A DNA stretch of 64,000 bases. It comes from Tubulanus polymorphus (taxonomy: Eukaryota; Nemertea; Palaeonemertea; Tubulaniformes; Tubulanidae). How positions within the stretch are numbered: position 1 is the stretch's first letter; each line of letters opens with the position of its first letter. The translations under genes and the position numbers were made by a program. Of the stretch, positions 9,350 through 19,290 are shown in pieces. A model generated the notes under the pieces. It had not been told where the DNA came from. It made no database searches and worked only from the letters and a program-made list of their open reading frames with translations. The DNA lies in NCBI RefSeq assembly GCF_964204645.1, contig NC_134029.1, forward strand, positions 20,044,450-20,108,449. Direction: 5' to 3'.

Positions 9350-12300
9350 GTAAGTCGGAAAGTAGACGATCCACACAGCTTGAACTTTCTAAAAACTCTG
9401 GTTTTTTCTACAGGATGCATTAGATTAATGATGTAATTAGTTGAAATTAGTTGTAGGTTCTATCCCGGGTGTCGAATCAGTAAACCATAACAAATGGATT
9501 GCACTTTGAAAGCTAACTAGATTTATTTGAATTACGAGCTTTCGCTACTAGTGCATAGTAGCTTCATCGGGAAAATGACCATAGTCAATGCAGAAACAAC
9601 TTTTATTCCCCCTATAAATACTGTTGTTTCTGCATTGACTATGCTCATTTACCTGATAAAGCTAATATGCACTAATAGCGAAAGCTTGTTACCTAAATAA
9701 ATCTAGTCAACCCTCAAAGTACTATCTGTTTTTATGTTTTACTGATTAGGTAGAATTAGTTAATTTAAATTAGTTAACTCTTTGACTCAGACCTGTGGAA
9801 TCTAAACTCAGACCTGTGGAAGTGGTTCCTTGGTTTTTTGTTAAAAATCGATAATCTTATTCACAATTTGATTTATAGGAGTCCTGTAATGGCTGGGGGT
9901 TTATTCGCTATGGATAAATCGTGGTTCTGGGATCTCGGCGGTTACGATCCCGGTTTGGAAATATGGGGTGGGGAACAATACGAACTGTCGTTTAAGGTAA
10001 GTCGGTTTATTTTAACGGTACATTAAAAAGCCGAATTCTTATCCATGTTAATTAATACATTGCGATTAATTCAGATAAGCTTCTTAAAAGCAAAAACGAA
10101 CTTATTCAAATCGTGATAATTCAAGTAAAAACGGAAATAAATTTAAATGATAATGCATTTTTGATTTGTACATTATGCTTAATATTTTTTCCGCATGCAC
10201 TGTTACTGAATGCCTACGATATATTTTACAATATCTTTGCCAAAATGGTTTCATAAGCTAAATAGTAATCTGCTTGTCTTGCTTTTCATCAAATTGAAAG
10301 TATTCTTTAGTTTAAACACTGTGGGATTTCGAAACTTAGTTTCCATTATACACTGTAGGATTGGAAACTTAGTGTCCACTATACACTGTAGGATTCAAAA
10401 CTTAGTGTCCACTATACACTGTAGGATTCAAATCTTAGTTTCCACTTTACACTGTAGGATTGGAAACTTAGTGTCCACTATACACTGTAGGATTCAAAAC
10501 ATAGTATCCACTATACACTGTAGGATTCAAATCTTAGTTTCCACTATACACTGTAGGATTGGAAACTTAATGTCCACTATATATTGTAGGATTCAAAACA
10601 TAGTATCCACTATACACTGTAGGATTCAAATCTTAGTTTCCACTATACACTGTAAGATTGGAAACTTAGTGTCCACTATACACTGTACAATTCAAAACTT
10701 AGTGTCCACTATACACTGTAGGATTCAAATCTTAGTTTCCACTATACACTGTAGGATTCAAAACTTAGTTTCCACTATACAGTGTAGGATTCAAAACTTA
10801 GTTTCCACTATACACTGTAGGATTCAAAACTTAGTTTCCACTATACACTGTGGGATTCGAAACTTAGAATGTAGATGATATTTCTGTAGTAATTGTGATC
10901 TGTGCATTAATTCACATTTTCTTTAATGTGAAAGAGACAGAAGCCTTTACCAGTAGACAAGCCGCTATCACACGAGCGATTTTGGCCCAGGCCAAAAGCC
11001 AAGAACATCGGACAAGGCCCGAGCCAAATTTTAGCATGGGTAAAATCATTGCATGTGAATGCTTACTGAGTGGTGTGAAAGCGTTCTCTAATTGGGCATT
11101 GACTCCGGGTTCAATCCGGGCCAGATGATCTCCGTGTGATAGTGGCTATAGTGATATTAGGATTTCTCACTGTTAGCTACTCTCTGATAGAGACTGTGGG
11201 TACTTAGAAACGTTCTTTACGAATACCTTTAGCTATCTTGTATATTTTATAGATCTGGCAATGCGGTGGTACGATGGTTGATACTGCTTGCTCTAGAATC
11301 GCTCATGTCTATAGAAAGTTCGCTCCTTTTCCTAATCCGGGACTCGGTGATTTTGTTGGAAAGGTAATATTTTCACGGTAAAAGGTGTTCGACGCGCGGC
11401 GCTTGCGTAAGATGCCCGGTTATTGATCCGGTGTTGTGTGTTGAAAATATTTTTACGCCAACTGTAAGATGGCTATTGAAATATGCATCTAGTTCGTACA
11501 GTTGTGGATTTTTACTCATTGAAAAAGTCAAACCACAGTTACTGCAATTAACAGTTGATAATGAATAATTAATGGATTTCATGTTTAACCCTTTCAAGTC
11601 TACACCGCAGTGCGGTGTATAAATTGGTGATGGACTTTGCTAGTACACCGCACTGTGATGTGTTAATGTAATAATTTTTACCTCTATTGAAAGGTGTCAG
11701 TGTCTGTCCAACATAGTGAAATATTGGTAACTTAAGATACTCCGCACCGCGGTGTAGATACACTAGATCTATATGCCCCTTATTCGACATACTAGAGTGG
11801 AAATTTTCAAATTGTTTCGAGCGCTTTTGGGTATTAATTAGTCAGCACTGAAAGGGTGAACAGATTACGTTTGATTCGGGCATAAACTTGAAATATAAAT
11901 CCACAACTTTGCGGCTGATTCTGCCGAAACTAAATCAATAAAGAATCTTTATCGGTTGCCATCTTTAAACTGCAAACGATTGAAGTATTCTAATGGTTTA
12001 AGACTCATTTGAGACTTCGTCAGTTGATTGTAAATTTCAACACGTGATCGCCGGTATTTATCACCGGGAATCAACGCGCTGCGAACGCGTAATAACGATT
12101 TTGTTTTCGCCGTTGTATGAAGATTTGGCAGTGCGGCGGTCAGATGGTCGATACCGCATGTTCGCGTATCGCTCACGTGTATCGTCGTTTCAACCCGAAC
12201 GGAGGAGGCTCGTCGCTCGGCAGGGTAGGACCTGATGACTTTTTTTCGAATATAGGTGGAGCGTTAGTAGATTTAGAAGTACTGGAGAATCTACGAACTT

Positions 12301-13577
12301 TTTTTTTTTTTTCAACCCCAAAATAGATGTTTCAGTGAATATTTGAAACTAGACTGGTAGATTTATATTCATCTCAGTATTTCACAGTTTATGAGCAAAA
12401 CCAACACTGATGTTGAAGTTTAAGTCAAGACTTTAGAATTGTCGGAATAAATTCTCAAATTATCAACCGCGGCTTTTGCTCATTAACTTTTAACTAGATT
12501 GGCATCTGGTATCGGCACCAATTTCTAGTCTAAGAACATCGTGGCCATTCTCACAGAATTACAGCTTTCAAATTCTTGTGCTCTGATCATCCAAATTAGT
12601 ACAACTGCTTCTAATTTATACAATATCATGAGGGTGCCATGATCGGGAGGGGAACTCGATGTGTTAACAAATAGAATTGGTCTGGTTATGAAGATTCAAA
12701 ACGTCAGTAGTATTTTCTCAAGGAAATTGATAATTTGAATTGACAGACAGGAACTGGGGGGGGGGGGGGGGTTAAAGCTCCCCGTGATTAGGCTTTTAAT
12801 TATTTGGATATTCCGTTGATGAGATATTCACCGCGATTGCTCGTTGAGAAATATGCGAAGATATATCAGTCATTATCTATATACTTCAATATCACCATTA
12901 TGAGGAAATCGAAGAAGTAGTCCTTCAAGTGGCTGGCACTCCAGTCTGATTGCCAATTAAACCATATTGCAAATTACCGGATAAATCCATGTTTAATGTA
13001 CTTGCAAGTACTGGTGTTTAATGTACTCGCAAGTACTGGTGTTTAATGTATTTGCGAGTACTGGTACGTGCCGGTATTGTTTTCTGCACGCATCGACTAT
13101 GTACTGCGGCGTACACCATATATTTGGTACTTTGGCTGCATATAATTGCTGTAAGTCTGCGAAATCCCTGCGGTAATCGAATTCAGTTTTCGAATAGAGA
13201 TGTGAAACACCATTAGCCACATTCTATTCGATAACGGACGCAATTATTAATCGTCGGATCGGCTGAAATTACGGTTATATCCTGAATAGTAGTGGCTATG
13301 AAATTTTCCCCGGTATTCCGGTATTTCAATACCACTGTTTAGTCTGCTGCTATTGAATAGATGACTCGAGAAAATTGTTATGAAAAATTGAAAACTTAAG
13401 TTTTATTTGAGAGCTGTTTAAACCCTCAGTATTTTACATATTGGTCTCGTCAATCCATGGTTCATATGTTTGAACCCTGATCGCAATGGAGTTTCTTGGT
13501 ACGATGATTCTTCTCTGTGGCTTCATTCACTTTGAATAATGATAATAATTATGATAATAACAATAATAATAATAATG

Positions 13578-13621
<44 letters not shown>

Positions 13622-16600
13622 TAATTTGTTTATATAGTGCTATATTATAAGATGATCGTAGCGCTTTACAATAGTAATACATGAAATCATTGAAATACCA
13701 TTGGAATACAAGAACATAAAAACAAGTAACAGCTTTCCTAAAAAGATATGTTTGAGGTTTCGTTTAAAAACATCAACAAAACTGGAGTTTCTCTTACTAT
13801 GAATTTTATTTTCTTGTTGTTTAGAACTATAAACGGGTCGCTGAAGTTTGGATGGACGAATACAAAGAACATTTATACCGACGCCGGCCTCACTATCGAC
13901 AACTGAACGCCGGCGATTTGACGGCGCAAATAGCCATTCGAAACCGTTTGAAATGTAAATCGTTCAAATGGTTCATGACGGAAATCGCGTTCGATTTACC
14001 GAAGCATTATCCACCCGTCGAACCACCTAGCTATGCATCCGGCGAGGTAAGAAAATATTCTTTTCTCTCTTTCCTTCGAGAGAAAAGAATCCTTCAATAT
14101 TGAAATAGTCAAACGGATAAGCGTAAGAAGATTCTCCATCTCGGTAATGAAATCTTTCGATTTTTTGCAGTTGCGTAATCTCGGCAACAATATGTGCGTC
14201 GACACTCGCTTCAAATCCGCGAATGAGAGATTTGGTCTAGAAGAGTGCGTTGCAGACGGGCATGGAAGATCTGGAGAACAGGTACGCCATCTATCGGTGT
14301 CTTTTTATATCATTGTATTCAGTGTATCTTCAAAATGTATCAGAGGAAAAGACTGGTAATTTTCTTTTCTTTAAAAAAGTCAGGAACAGTCGGGGAATTT
14401 TTGTAAAAACCTTAAGATCAGGGAAAAGTCGGGTAAATTTGTTGAGATTGCAAGATCGCGCTTAAAATCAAACAGTTTCCATCTATGTTTTACATATTTG
14501 ACTGAGTTCATTGATCGAATTCTTAGCAGATCCAAATCGGGGAATACAACATGCATATCAGGGAATAGTCAGGGAAAAAGCAAGTCACATAAAATTGGCC
14601 ACGCTGAAATATGCGATATTGTGCAATAAAAACCATTCGTTCTATTTTGTTTTCAGCAATTTGAACTGACCTGGCATAAAGATATCCGGCCAAACAAGCG
14701 AAACGTTTGTTTCGATGTTTCTCAGAGTATTCACAAAGCTCCTGTGATTTTATTTGCGTGCCACGGTATGAAAGGGAACCAATTCTGGAAATATAATGTT
14801 GTAAGTATATATCTACGTATTATGATCATTCGAGGCTTCCAGAAGTTTTCCAGTTCGTCGTACTCGAAAATCTTTTCAGAAACTTGCACGGATACAAAAC
14901 TGTTTTGCCTACTGGATTCGGATATCTCCCTTTAACCGATGAATTTCATTCTAGCTGAGATGCCGGCGAAAGCGGCAGACGCATCCACTTGTCTATTACC
15001 CTACCTTCGCCTTTGGTTTCCGTTGTGTCATTTGTTCGTTATATCTTTCGTTCGCCCCGCGCGAGCAGATCGGATCCACCTATCCGTCTCGACGCCGCGT
15101 ATATTTTCATCTATTTACACATTGTAGGACACTAAGCAAGTTTATCACGTATCCTCTAGCAGGTGCCTAGATTCTAATGGCGATACGAAAGAAATATATA
15201 TAGCGAATTGCGACGCGAACAGTAAAACGCAGCGGTGGTCGTTCAAAACTGTGAACGAAACGGAGTTACGAAGATTGTGGAGCTCCTAGGTTATTTTTAT
15301 GAAATCTATCTTCCCTGTTCACTGGTGGTTATGGCCTTTATATATATCGGTGTAAACAATATAAACTATACAAAAAAATCTAAAATCTAAAAAATAGAAT
15401 AGCGCGGTTTAGATGCAGTTAGTTATTTCAACTTACCTGTTCTTTTGCTTATCAATCAGTCTTCATTTCTCCAGGGTCTCAAGTGCAACGTGAAGATGTA
15501 TTGAAAATAAAAGTTATTAGAAATCTTGCCCTAGAACAAACTCTCTTGCTTAAGCAGGTTTTCATCGAATGCTCTCCAGTTTACGAATAGCAAGAATTGA
15601 GGTTGATGTAAATCCTGATTACAAACACGAGGTTTGTGGATTATAGCCGCAATCACACATAGATGATTTGGCACGGATCAGGCTTTAGTCAAATTTGGCC
15701 TGATACTTGATAGTGCCGCGACAAAGCAAAGTCACTTCCGGAACCAGTTGCAATTCACATGCAGTAATTTGGCGCATGCTAAAATTTGGCTCGCCCTGAT
15801 GCGAACTTTTTGATCGAACCAACCATTCACACGGGTGCCAAATGAACCTGGGCCCAGTTTTGCGAAAAAGTTTAAGCCTAAAATGTTTAAGTTTGAATTG
15901 TAATCCTCATTGAAAACATGAAGTAACCAAAGGCAATTACGCCAAAAATTTGAGTAAAACTTTTTTGTGAAACTGAGCCCTGGGCAAAACTTGGCCCGGG
16001 CCAAAAGCGCTCGCGTGATCGTGGTTTATGCTATTATGGAATATGTTTAGGGTATATTCAAGGCTTGTAATGTAAACAATGAGCGTGGTATAGTTTCTAA
16101 CCTCTTTTAACCTCGAAGTAATGAATAGCTTTTTTTGTAGTTCACTTAATGATTTTTCAGATCATGTACTTTCACATTAAACAACTCGTGACAAAAAACA
16201 GTGCTACTGCTACATCAGCATTTCATAATATGAGATACAAGTAAATTGAGACGCACACGATACCATTTACGTATACAATACATTTCACAAATAGGCGATG
16301 AAAAATTTATCAAGCTTCTCAATCTAACTACACGCGTACACACATGTTCATCATTGATTTTTTCCATATACGTGTTACATAAAGTACTAGTCTAGCTTTG
16401 ACGAATGAAAAATTGTTGTACCATAGCAATAAAGAGATCTAATCTGTATGTTGACAAATGTTAGGGACTTGATCTTTTACATGATGGTTAAATCTTCTGA
16501 ATATACCGCTACTCTGTGCCGTGGGAATTGTCCCGCAGATATTTCATACTTTGTTAGTAACAAGAAGGTTTTGCGCTGATTATGTTTGTTCGATTATGAT

Positions 16601-17439
16601 TATGGTCGATTAATTGGTGCTTCTTATTCTTCCGATTAGTGACTTCTCATTATCTATAGATTCCTCCGGGGTATATATCAGTCTCAGGCCAGATGCTCAA
16701 AAGTTGTTTAAAGTTAACAAGCGGATAAGTACCATAGTAAGAAGGAACTTGTAATTGTCACTATAGCCGCGATCACACGGAGACGATTTGGCCCGGACCA
16801 AATTGGCACGGATCAGGCTCGAGCCAAATTTGGCCCGTGCCTAATTAGAGAGCGTCTTCACACGTTAACCATTCACTTGATACTAAACAATGCTCAAACA
16901 AAGTGAAGTGGGTCATTTCCGGTACCAGTTGCAATTCAAACGCAATCATTAGTGCTAAAATTTGGCTGGGGCCAAACAGGGGCCCATTTGGCACCCGTGT
17001 GAACAGTTGTCCTGGGCAAAATTTGGCACATGCCAAAAACGCTTGTGTGACCATGGCTTGTATCAATTATCTCCTCTGGTTAACTCCAACCAACTTTTGA
17101 GCCACTGGCCCCAGAATATTATTCCTAGGCTGTACGAACTGTAGATCCTCTTCGAATGGTGTGCATGACTGTAGTCGACGCTTATACTATTAATGACTAT
17201 CCATAGCCGGACAGCTGCTAGAATTTGTCTGAAGTACGAAAAATGCTTTACTGTTTATTTCTTCTGTTTTTCAGGATACCAAACAATTATATCATCCTAT
17301 ATCGAATAATTGTTTAGACTCTGACGCCGGGACTAAAGAAATATTCATGACCGCGTGCAGTTCGTCCACTAGAACTCAGATGTGGAAAATTTCCAACATC
17401 AACGAAACTGAATGCAGAAGATTATGGGATCTATCGTGA
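9172..17439 (+). CDS. GALNT10: Polypeptide N-acetylgalactosaminyltransferase, GALNT10-like (3' half; alternative exons)
   Basis: This Golgi type II membrane enzyme starts mucin-type O-glycosylation by moving GalNAc from UDP-GalNAc to Ser/Thr; members of the T7/T10 group prefer partly glycosylated substrates. The window holds the second half of the catalytic domain and the C-terminal ricin-type lectin domain. The exon chain is 9172-9349, 9879-9996, then 11253-11363 or 12123-12224, then 13825-14046, 14171-14281, 14657-14800, and then 15128-15289 or 17275-17439. Diagnostic motifs are [53 protein letters not shown] (with the metal-binding His), [10 protein letters not shown] and three QxW-type lectin segments. 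T10 is favoured by [20 protein letters not shown] and by PVEPP before the lectin domain. The start and DxH motif lie outside the window. Confidence 0.93.
9350..9878 (+). other. GALNT10-like intron with a foldback repeat
   Basis: This GT-AG intron contains the palindromic element at 9501-9728 and, at about 9735-9835, a diverged GTTAACTC/CTGTGGAA member of the short palindromic family. I see no exon. Confidence 0.8.
9501..9728. mobile_element. Foldback element, GAGCTTTCGCTACTA family
   Basis: Two arms are inverted complements: the left arm has GAGCTTTCGCTACTAGTGCA, TAGTAGCTTCATCGGG and CATAGTCAATGCAGAAACAA. The right arm mirrors these in order, with several mismatches. The same core recurs at 18941-19290 and 59235-59438. 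Confidence 0.75.
9879..9996 (+). CDS. GALNT10: GALNT10-like exon: [12 protein letters not shown] to ELSFK
   Basis: The acceptor TTTATAG ends at 9878 and the donor GTAAGT starts at 9997. The exon encodes [17 protein letters not shown], then [25 protein letters not shown] (WGGEN in most isoenzymes) is the signature of the GalNAc-T family; the Gln variant is shared with T7/T10. It ends in phase 0, so either of the next two alternative exons can follow in frame. Confidence 0.96.
10316..10867. repeat. 33-bp minisatellite, about 16 copies
   Basis: Unit: CACTATACACTGTAGGATTC followed by AAAACTTAGTTTC, with variants GGAAAC and CAAATC. The 33-bp unit equals 11 codons, so the array has an open plus-strand frame repeating [11 protein letters not shown]. 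There is no start context, splice site or flanking coding sequence, so it is read as an intronic minisatellite. Confidence 0.9.
10965..11145. mobile_element. MITE-like element, TTTGGCCC family
   Basis: The left end GCCGCTATCACACGAGCGATTT and the right end TCCGTGTGATAGTGGC are inverted complements. The interior has GGCCCAGGCC, AACATCGGACAAGGCCCG and GGGTTCAATCCGGGCC. Confidence 0.7.
11253..11363 (+). CDS. GALNT10: GALNT10-like alternative exon A (catalytic loop, 37 codons)
   Basis: The acceptor TATTTTATAG ends at 11252 and the donor GTAATA starts at 11364; both borders are phase 0. It encodes [20 protein letters not shown], then [17 protein letters not shown]. The His of SRIAH matches the family's metal-coordinating His. 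The segment after HVYR corresponds to the flexible catalytic loop of vertebrate enzymes, and its length is close to T10. It is paralogous to the exon at 12123, which encodes the same first 21 residues with one change. Only one of the two is expected in a transcript. Confidence 0.92.
11364..12122 (+). other. Intron between the two alternative catalytic-loop exons
   Basis: This 759-bp spacer contains a piggyBac-like MITE (11589-11856). I see no third copy of the exon. Confidence 0.75.
11589..11856. mobile_element. piggyBac-like MITE, TTAA target, CCCTTTCA ends
   Basis: Left flank TTAA (11585-11588), then CCCTTTCAAGTCTACACCGC. The right end is GTCAGCACTGAAAGGG followed by TGAA, a one-base decayed TTAA. 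The interior has several CACCGC(A/G)CTGCGGTGTA palindromes. A better-preserved copy with TTAA on both sides is at 45591-45867. Confidence 0.75.
12123..12224 (+). CDS. GALNT10: GALNT10-like alternative exon B (catalytic loop, 34 codons)
   Basis: The acceptor is GTATGAAG ending at 12122, weaker than that of exon A; the donor GTAGGA starts at 12225. Both borders are phase 0. It encodes [20 protein letters not shown], then [14 protein letters not shown]. Compared with exon A the first part is nearly identical, but the loop is three residues shorter and Gly/Ser-rich. Conservation of reading frame, phases and the metal-binding His argues for use, not decay. A Met codon at 12117 is upstream of the acceptor and is not a start. 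Confidence 0.9.
12225..13824 (+). other. GALNT10-like intron with simple repeats
   Basis: It contains a T-run near 12300-12312, a G-run near 12757-12771, three copies of ATGTACTTGCAAGTACTGGTG-like words at 12995-13065 and an AAT microsatellite (13536-13623). No exon was found. Confidence 0.8.
13536..13623. repeat. (AAT)n / (AATAATG)n microsatellite
   Basis: AAT trinucleotides with a few GATAAT and CAATAAT interruptions, becoming pure toward the 3' end. Confidence 0.95.
13825..14046 (+). CDS. GALNT10: GALNT10-like exon: [13 protein letters not shown] to SGE
   Basis: The acceptor TTGTTTAG ends at 13824 and the donor GTAAGA starts at 14047; phase 0 on both sides, 74 codons. It encodes [20 protein letters not shown], a hallmark of the family's catalytic C-terminal end. 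It then gives [20 protein letters not shown] and [12 protein letters not shown], which matches the linker into the lectin domain in GALNT10. Confidence 0.96.
14171..14281 (+). CDS. GALNT10: GALNT10-like exon: lectin alpha repeat
   Basis: The acceptor TTTTTTGCAG ends at 14170 and the donor GTACGC starts at 14282; phase 0 on both sides, 37 codons. It encodes [20 protein letters not shown] and ends SGEQ. CVDT corresponds to the CLD-type motif of the first ricin-like repeat. Confidence 0.92.
14360..14610. mobile_element. Diverged hAT-like MITE copy in intron
   Basis: Repeated AGTC(A/G)GGGAA words and a right end GGCCACGCTG resemble the CAGGGTRGCCAC-ended family. The ends are decayed. Confidence 0.45.
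14657..14800 (+). CDS. GALNT10: GALNT10-like exon: lectin beta repeat
   Basis: The acceptor TGTTTTCAG ends at 14656 and the donor GTAAGT starts at 14801; phase 0, 48 codons. It encodes [20 protein letters not shown], then the [12 protein letters not shown] end. CFDV and QFW are the CLD-like and QxW motifs of the second lectin repeat. Confidence 0.95.
15128..15289 (+). CDS. GALNT10: GALNT10-like alternative last exon A (lectin gamma repeat)
   Basis: The acceptor ATTGTAG ends at 15127. The 53-codon exon plus stop TAG (15287-15289) encodes [20 protein letters not shown], then [24 protein letters not shown] and QRW are the sugar-binding and QxW motifs of the third ricin-like repeat. It is paralogous to 17275-17439. 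Using this exon with the AATAAA at 15506 would give a short 3' UTR. Confidence 0.9.
   Translation, partial: DTKQVYHVSSSRCLDSNGDTKEIYIANCDANSKTQRWSFKTVNETELRRLWSS
15506..15511 (+). terminator. AATAAA polyadenylation signal, short GALNT10-like transcript
   Basis: AATAAA lies 217 bp after the stop codon of last exon A and before the next transposon-like element. Confidence 0.5.
15645..16022. mobile_element. MITE-like element, TTTGGCCC family, with inner insertion
   Basis: The left arm TAGCCGCAATCACACATAGA and the right arm CGCTCGCGTGATCGTGG are inverted complements. Inside are TTTGGCACGGATCAGGCTT and AAAATTTGGCTCG. An inner stretch (about 15840-15975), bounded by GGGCCCAGTTTTGCGAAA and AACTGAGCCCTGGG, looks like a second nested palindromic element. 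Confidence 0.65.
16765..17062. mobile_element. MITE-like element, TTTGGCCC family, best copy
   Basis: The left end AGCCGCGATCACACGGAGAC is matched by the right end CGCTTGTGTGACCATGGCT, its inverted complement with a few changes. Sub-terminal GATTTGGCCCGGACCAAATT and AAATTTGGCACATGCC words are also inverted. It lies between the two alternative last exons of GALNT10. Confidence 0.75.
17275..17439 (+). CDS. GALNT10: GALNT10-like alternative last exon B (lectin gamma repeat)
   Basis: The acceptor TGTTTTTCAG ends at 17274. The 54-codon exon plus stop TGA (17437-17439) encodes [20 protein letters not shown], then [22 protein letters not shown] and QMW are retained. YHPIS is closer than exon A to YHPVS of vertebrate T10. 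The same phase and the same first codons as exon A show a duplication. Confidence 0.9.
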   Translation, partial: DTKQLYHPISNNCLDSDAGTKEIFMTACSSSTRTQMWKISNINETECRRLWDLS

Positions 17440-17667
17440 TAGAAATCTAGACAAACGAAACAATTTTTTTTTTAGATTTGCTTCAATATTTATCTTTATA
17501 ATGTTTATTTAAAACGAATTTCATCGTCGATTTAGACACAAACGATTAAGGGACTAAGTTCCAAATGTTTTCTCAAGGCGGTCCGAATTTACTTGTCCGA
17601 AATTCTAAAATAATATTCCTTGTTTTTGATTATTATTTTGGATTTTCGTGGTATGTAACTCTGGTAT

Positions 17668-18022
17668 AAGCCCAACGCACACGGCAAGGAAAGGCATTTT
17701 CGATATGTTTTGTTATGCACTGAAGTCAAAACAGAAAATGCCGAACAGAGAAACGTTTTTTTGCAAGACCAGCACTGCTTTATTCGCGAAAAATGTTTTC
17801 TTTCATCAAAAACATTTTTCGTCCCATGTGCAGTGATCAGGGAGCATCACTGCATCACATGATATACACAAAAATTCATATGAATAACTGAGTTTATTTT
17901 TGCACCATTGATTCCACGGTGCAACAACTGTTTTCTCCTCATTTTTTGATGCCGTGCTTTGAACATCACAAACGAGTTTCCTGTTTAGATGAAACAAATG
18001 TTTTGCTGAGTGCGTTGGGCTT
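17668..18022. mobile_element. MITE with 13-bp ends AAGCCCAACGCAC
   Basis: The left end AAGCCCAACGCAC and the right end GTGCGTTGGGCTT are perfect inverted complements 355 bp apart. The interior shows more partial inverted pairs (ACATTTTTCGTCCCATG). Confidence 0.7.
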
Positions 18023-18113
18023 AAACCAACGCCACTTTGAAAAATAAGTTAACTGCCAATTAATTACTTAAGCTGTCATTATATGCGTTTTATTGAGCTT
18101 GTTTAAAGTTCTG

Positions 18114-18119
18114 AATAAA
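18114..18119 (+). terminator. Candidate AATAAA for the long GALNT10-like transcript
   Basis: This is an AATAAA downstream of last exon B, 675 bp after its stop and beyond the MITE at 17668-18022. Weak support. Confidence 0.3.
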
Positions 18120-18940
18120 TGGGGCTTTGGGAATCTATCCTGTATCATTTCCTTGCAGTTTGTTATTCAGAAATCATCGGTAGACATTCTAATGAAATTC
18201 GAGCATGTACTGAAAAAATACGTGTCCACGCATTAGGCCATCCCAAAGTAATTAATTGTCTGTTTGCCGTAACACCGACTCAAGTTTTCAGGATGAGTCG
18301 GTAGGTAGGTAGAAGTGCAAATTTATCACCTTTTTTATATGGAAAAAATATCAAAAATAAAATTTAAATCAATGAATTCCAAGAAAACTGGTTTTCACTC
18401 GATACCTTTGAAGTCGGGTCGGTCGGGTTACGACAAATAGACCATTATTTTGGGATGGCATTAGAAGCAATTCATAGTACAGGAAGATACTTCCATTCCC
18501 GTATTTATTGATTTTACATACACCAAGTGTATATATTTTTCATCTGAATTCATTTTAAATCAAGTCTCATTTTATAGTCTAGAAGTTGTAGTAGTAGTCA
18601 CTATTTTGCATATACGCGTATATGATATTTCAGTTGATTATAATTGTGGTGTGGGATGGCTCCAGTCGGATCACGTCGCATCGAGGTGTCGGTAGCACTT
18701 TTTACTATTCTGAAAAATATTGGGAGCCGTTTCACGGGGTTCAAAATCGACCCCAGCTAACTGGGAAAGAGCCGACTCCTTTTCTAAACAGTGGAAGCAG
18801 GATTGAAGATTGCGACCGAATTTTTATTCACTCCATGAGACCCTTACGAAAAAGAATGTACATGTTTAGCATAAATTACCGGTAGATACGTTATAATTCG
18901 TAGAGGAGCCATGTTAACCTGGTGTAGAATAAATAAAACC

Positions 18941-19137
18941 GGACGGATAGTACTTAATAGTTTATTGATAGGTATTCGGAGTACGAGCTTTCGCTACTAA
19001 TGTATAGTAGCTTCATCAGGTGAATATCCTCCTTTACATTAGTAGCGAAAGCTCGTCACCCGATGAAGCTACTATAGGATAGTATCGAAAGCTCGTACTT
19101 CAAAGAAACAAGTTAACCTATGAAGTACTATCCGTCC
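18941..19137. mobile_element. Foldback element, GAGCTTTCGCTACTA family, copy 1 of a tandem pair
   Basis: The left end GGACGGATAGTACTTAATAG and the right end TGAAGTACTATCCGTCC are inverted complements. Inside are TACGAGCTTTCGCTACTAAT and its inverse. A second copy follows 20 bp later. Confidence 0.8.
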
Positions 19138-19158
19138 CTGGTGTAGAATAGATAACAC

Positions 19159-19290
19159 GAGATGGATAGTACTTAATAGGTTAACTTGTTACTTTGAAGT
19201 ACGAGCTTTCGCTACTAGTGTATATAGTAGCTTTATAAAGTGAATGTTCACCTGATGAAGCTACTATACATATAAAGTACTATCTGTCTC
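19159..19290. mobile_element. Foldback element, GAGCTTTCGCTACTA family, copy 2, right arm shortened
   Basis: It starts GAGATGGATAGTACTTAATAG and ends AAAGTACTATCTGTCTC. The right arm lacks part of the GCGAAAGCTC segment present in copy 1, so this is a partly deleted copy. Confidence 0.75.

Larger units (their letters stand above)
9997..11252 (+). other. GALNT10-like intron with minisatellite and MITE
   Basis: The intron holds the 33-bp array (about 10316-10867) and an element of the TTTGGCCC family (10965-11145). I see no other exon. Confidence 0.8.

Noticed and set aside
10210-10878. 222-codon frame with [11 protein letters not shown] repeats as a gene
   Set aside because: Intronic 33-bp minisatellite with a period divisible by three; no independent sign of coding.
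12117-12326. Short ATG-started gene at 12117
   Set aside because: The Met codon is upstream of a splice acceptor; homology starts at IWQCGG (12123) and ends at a donor (12225).
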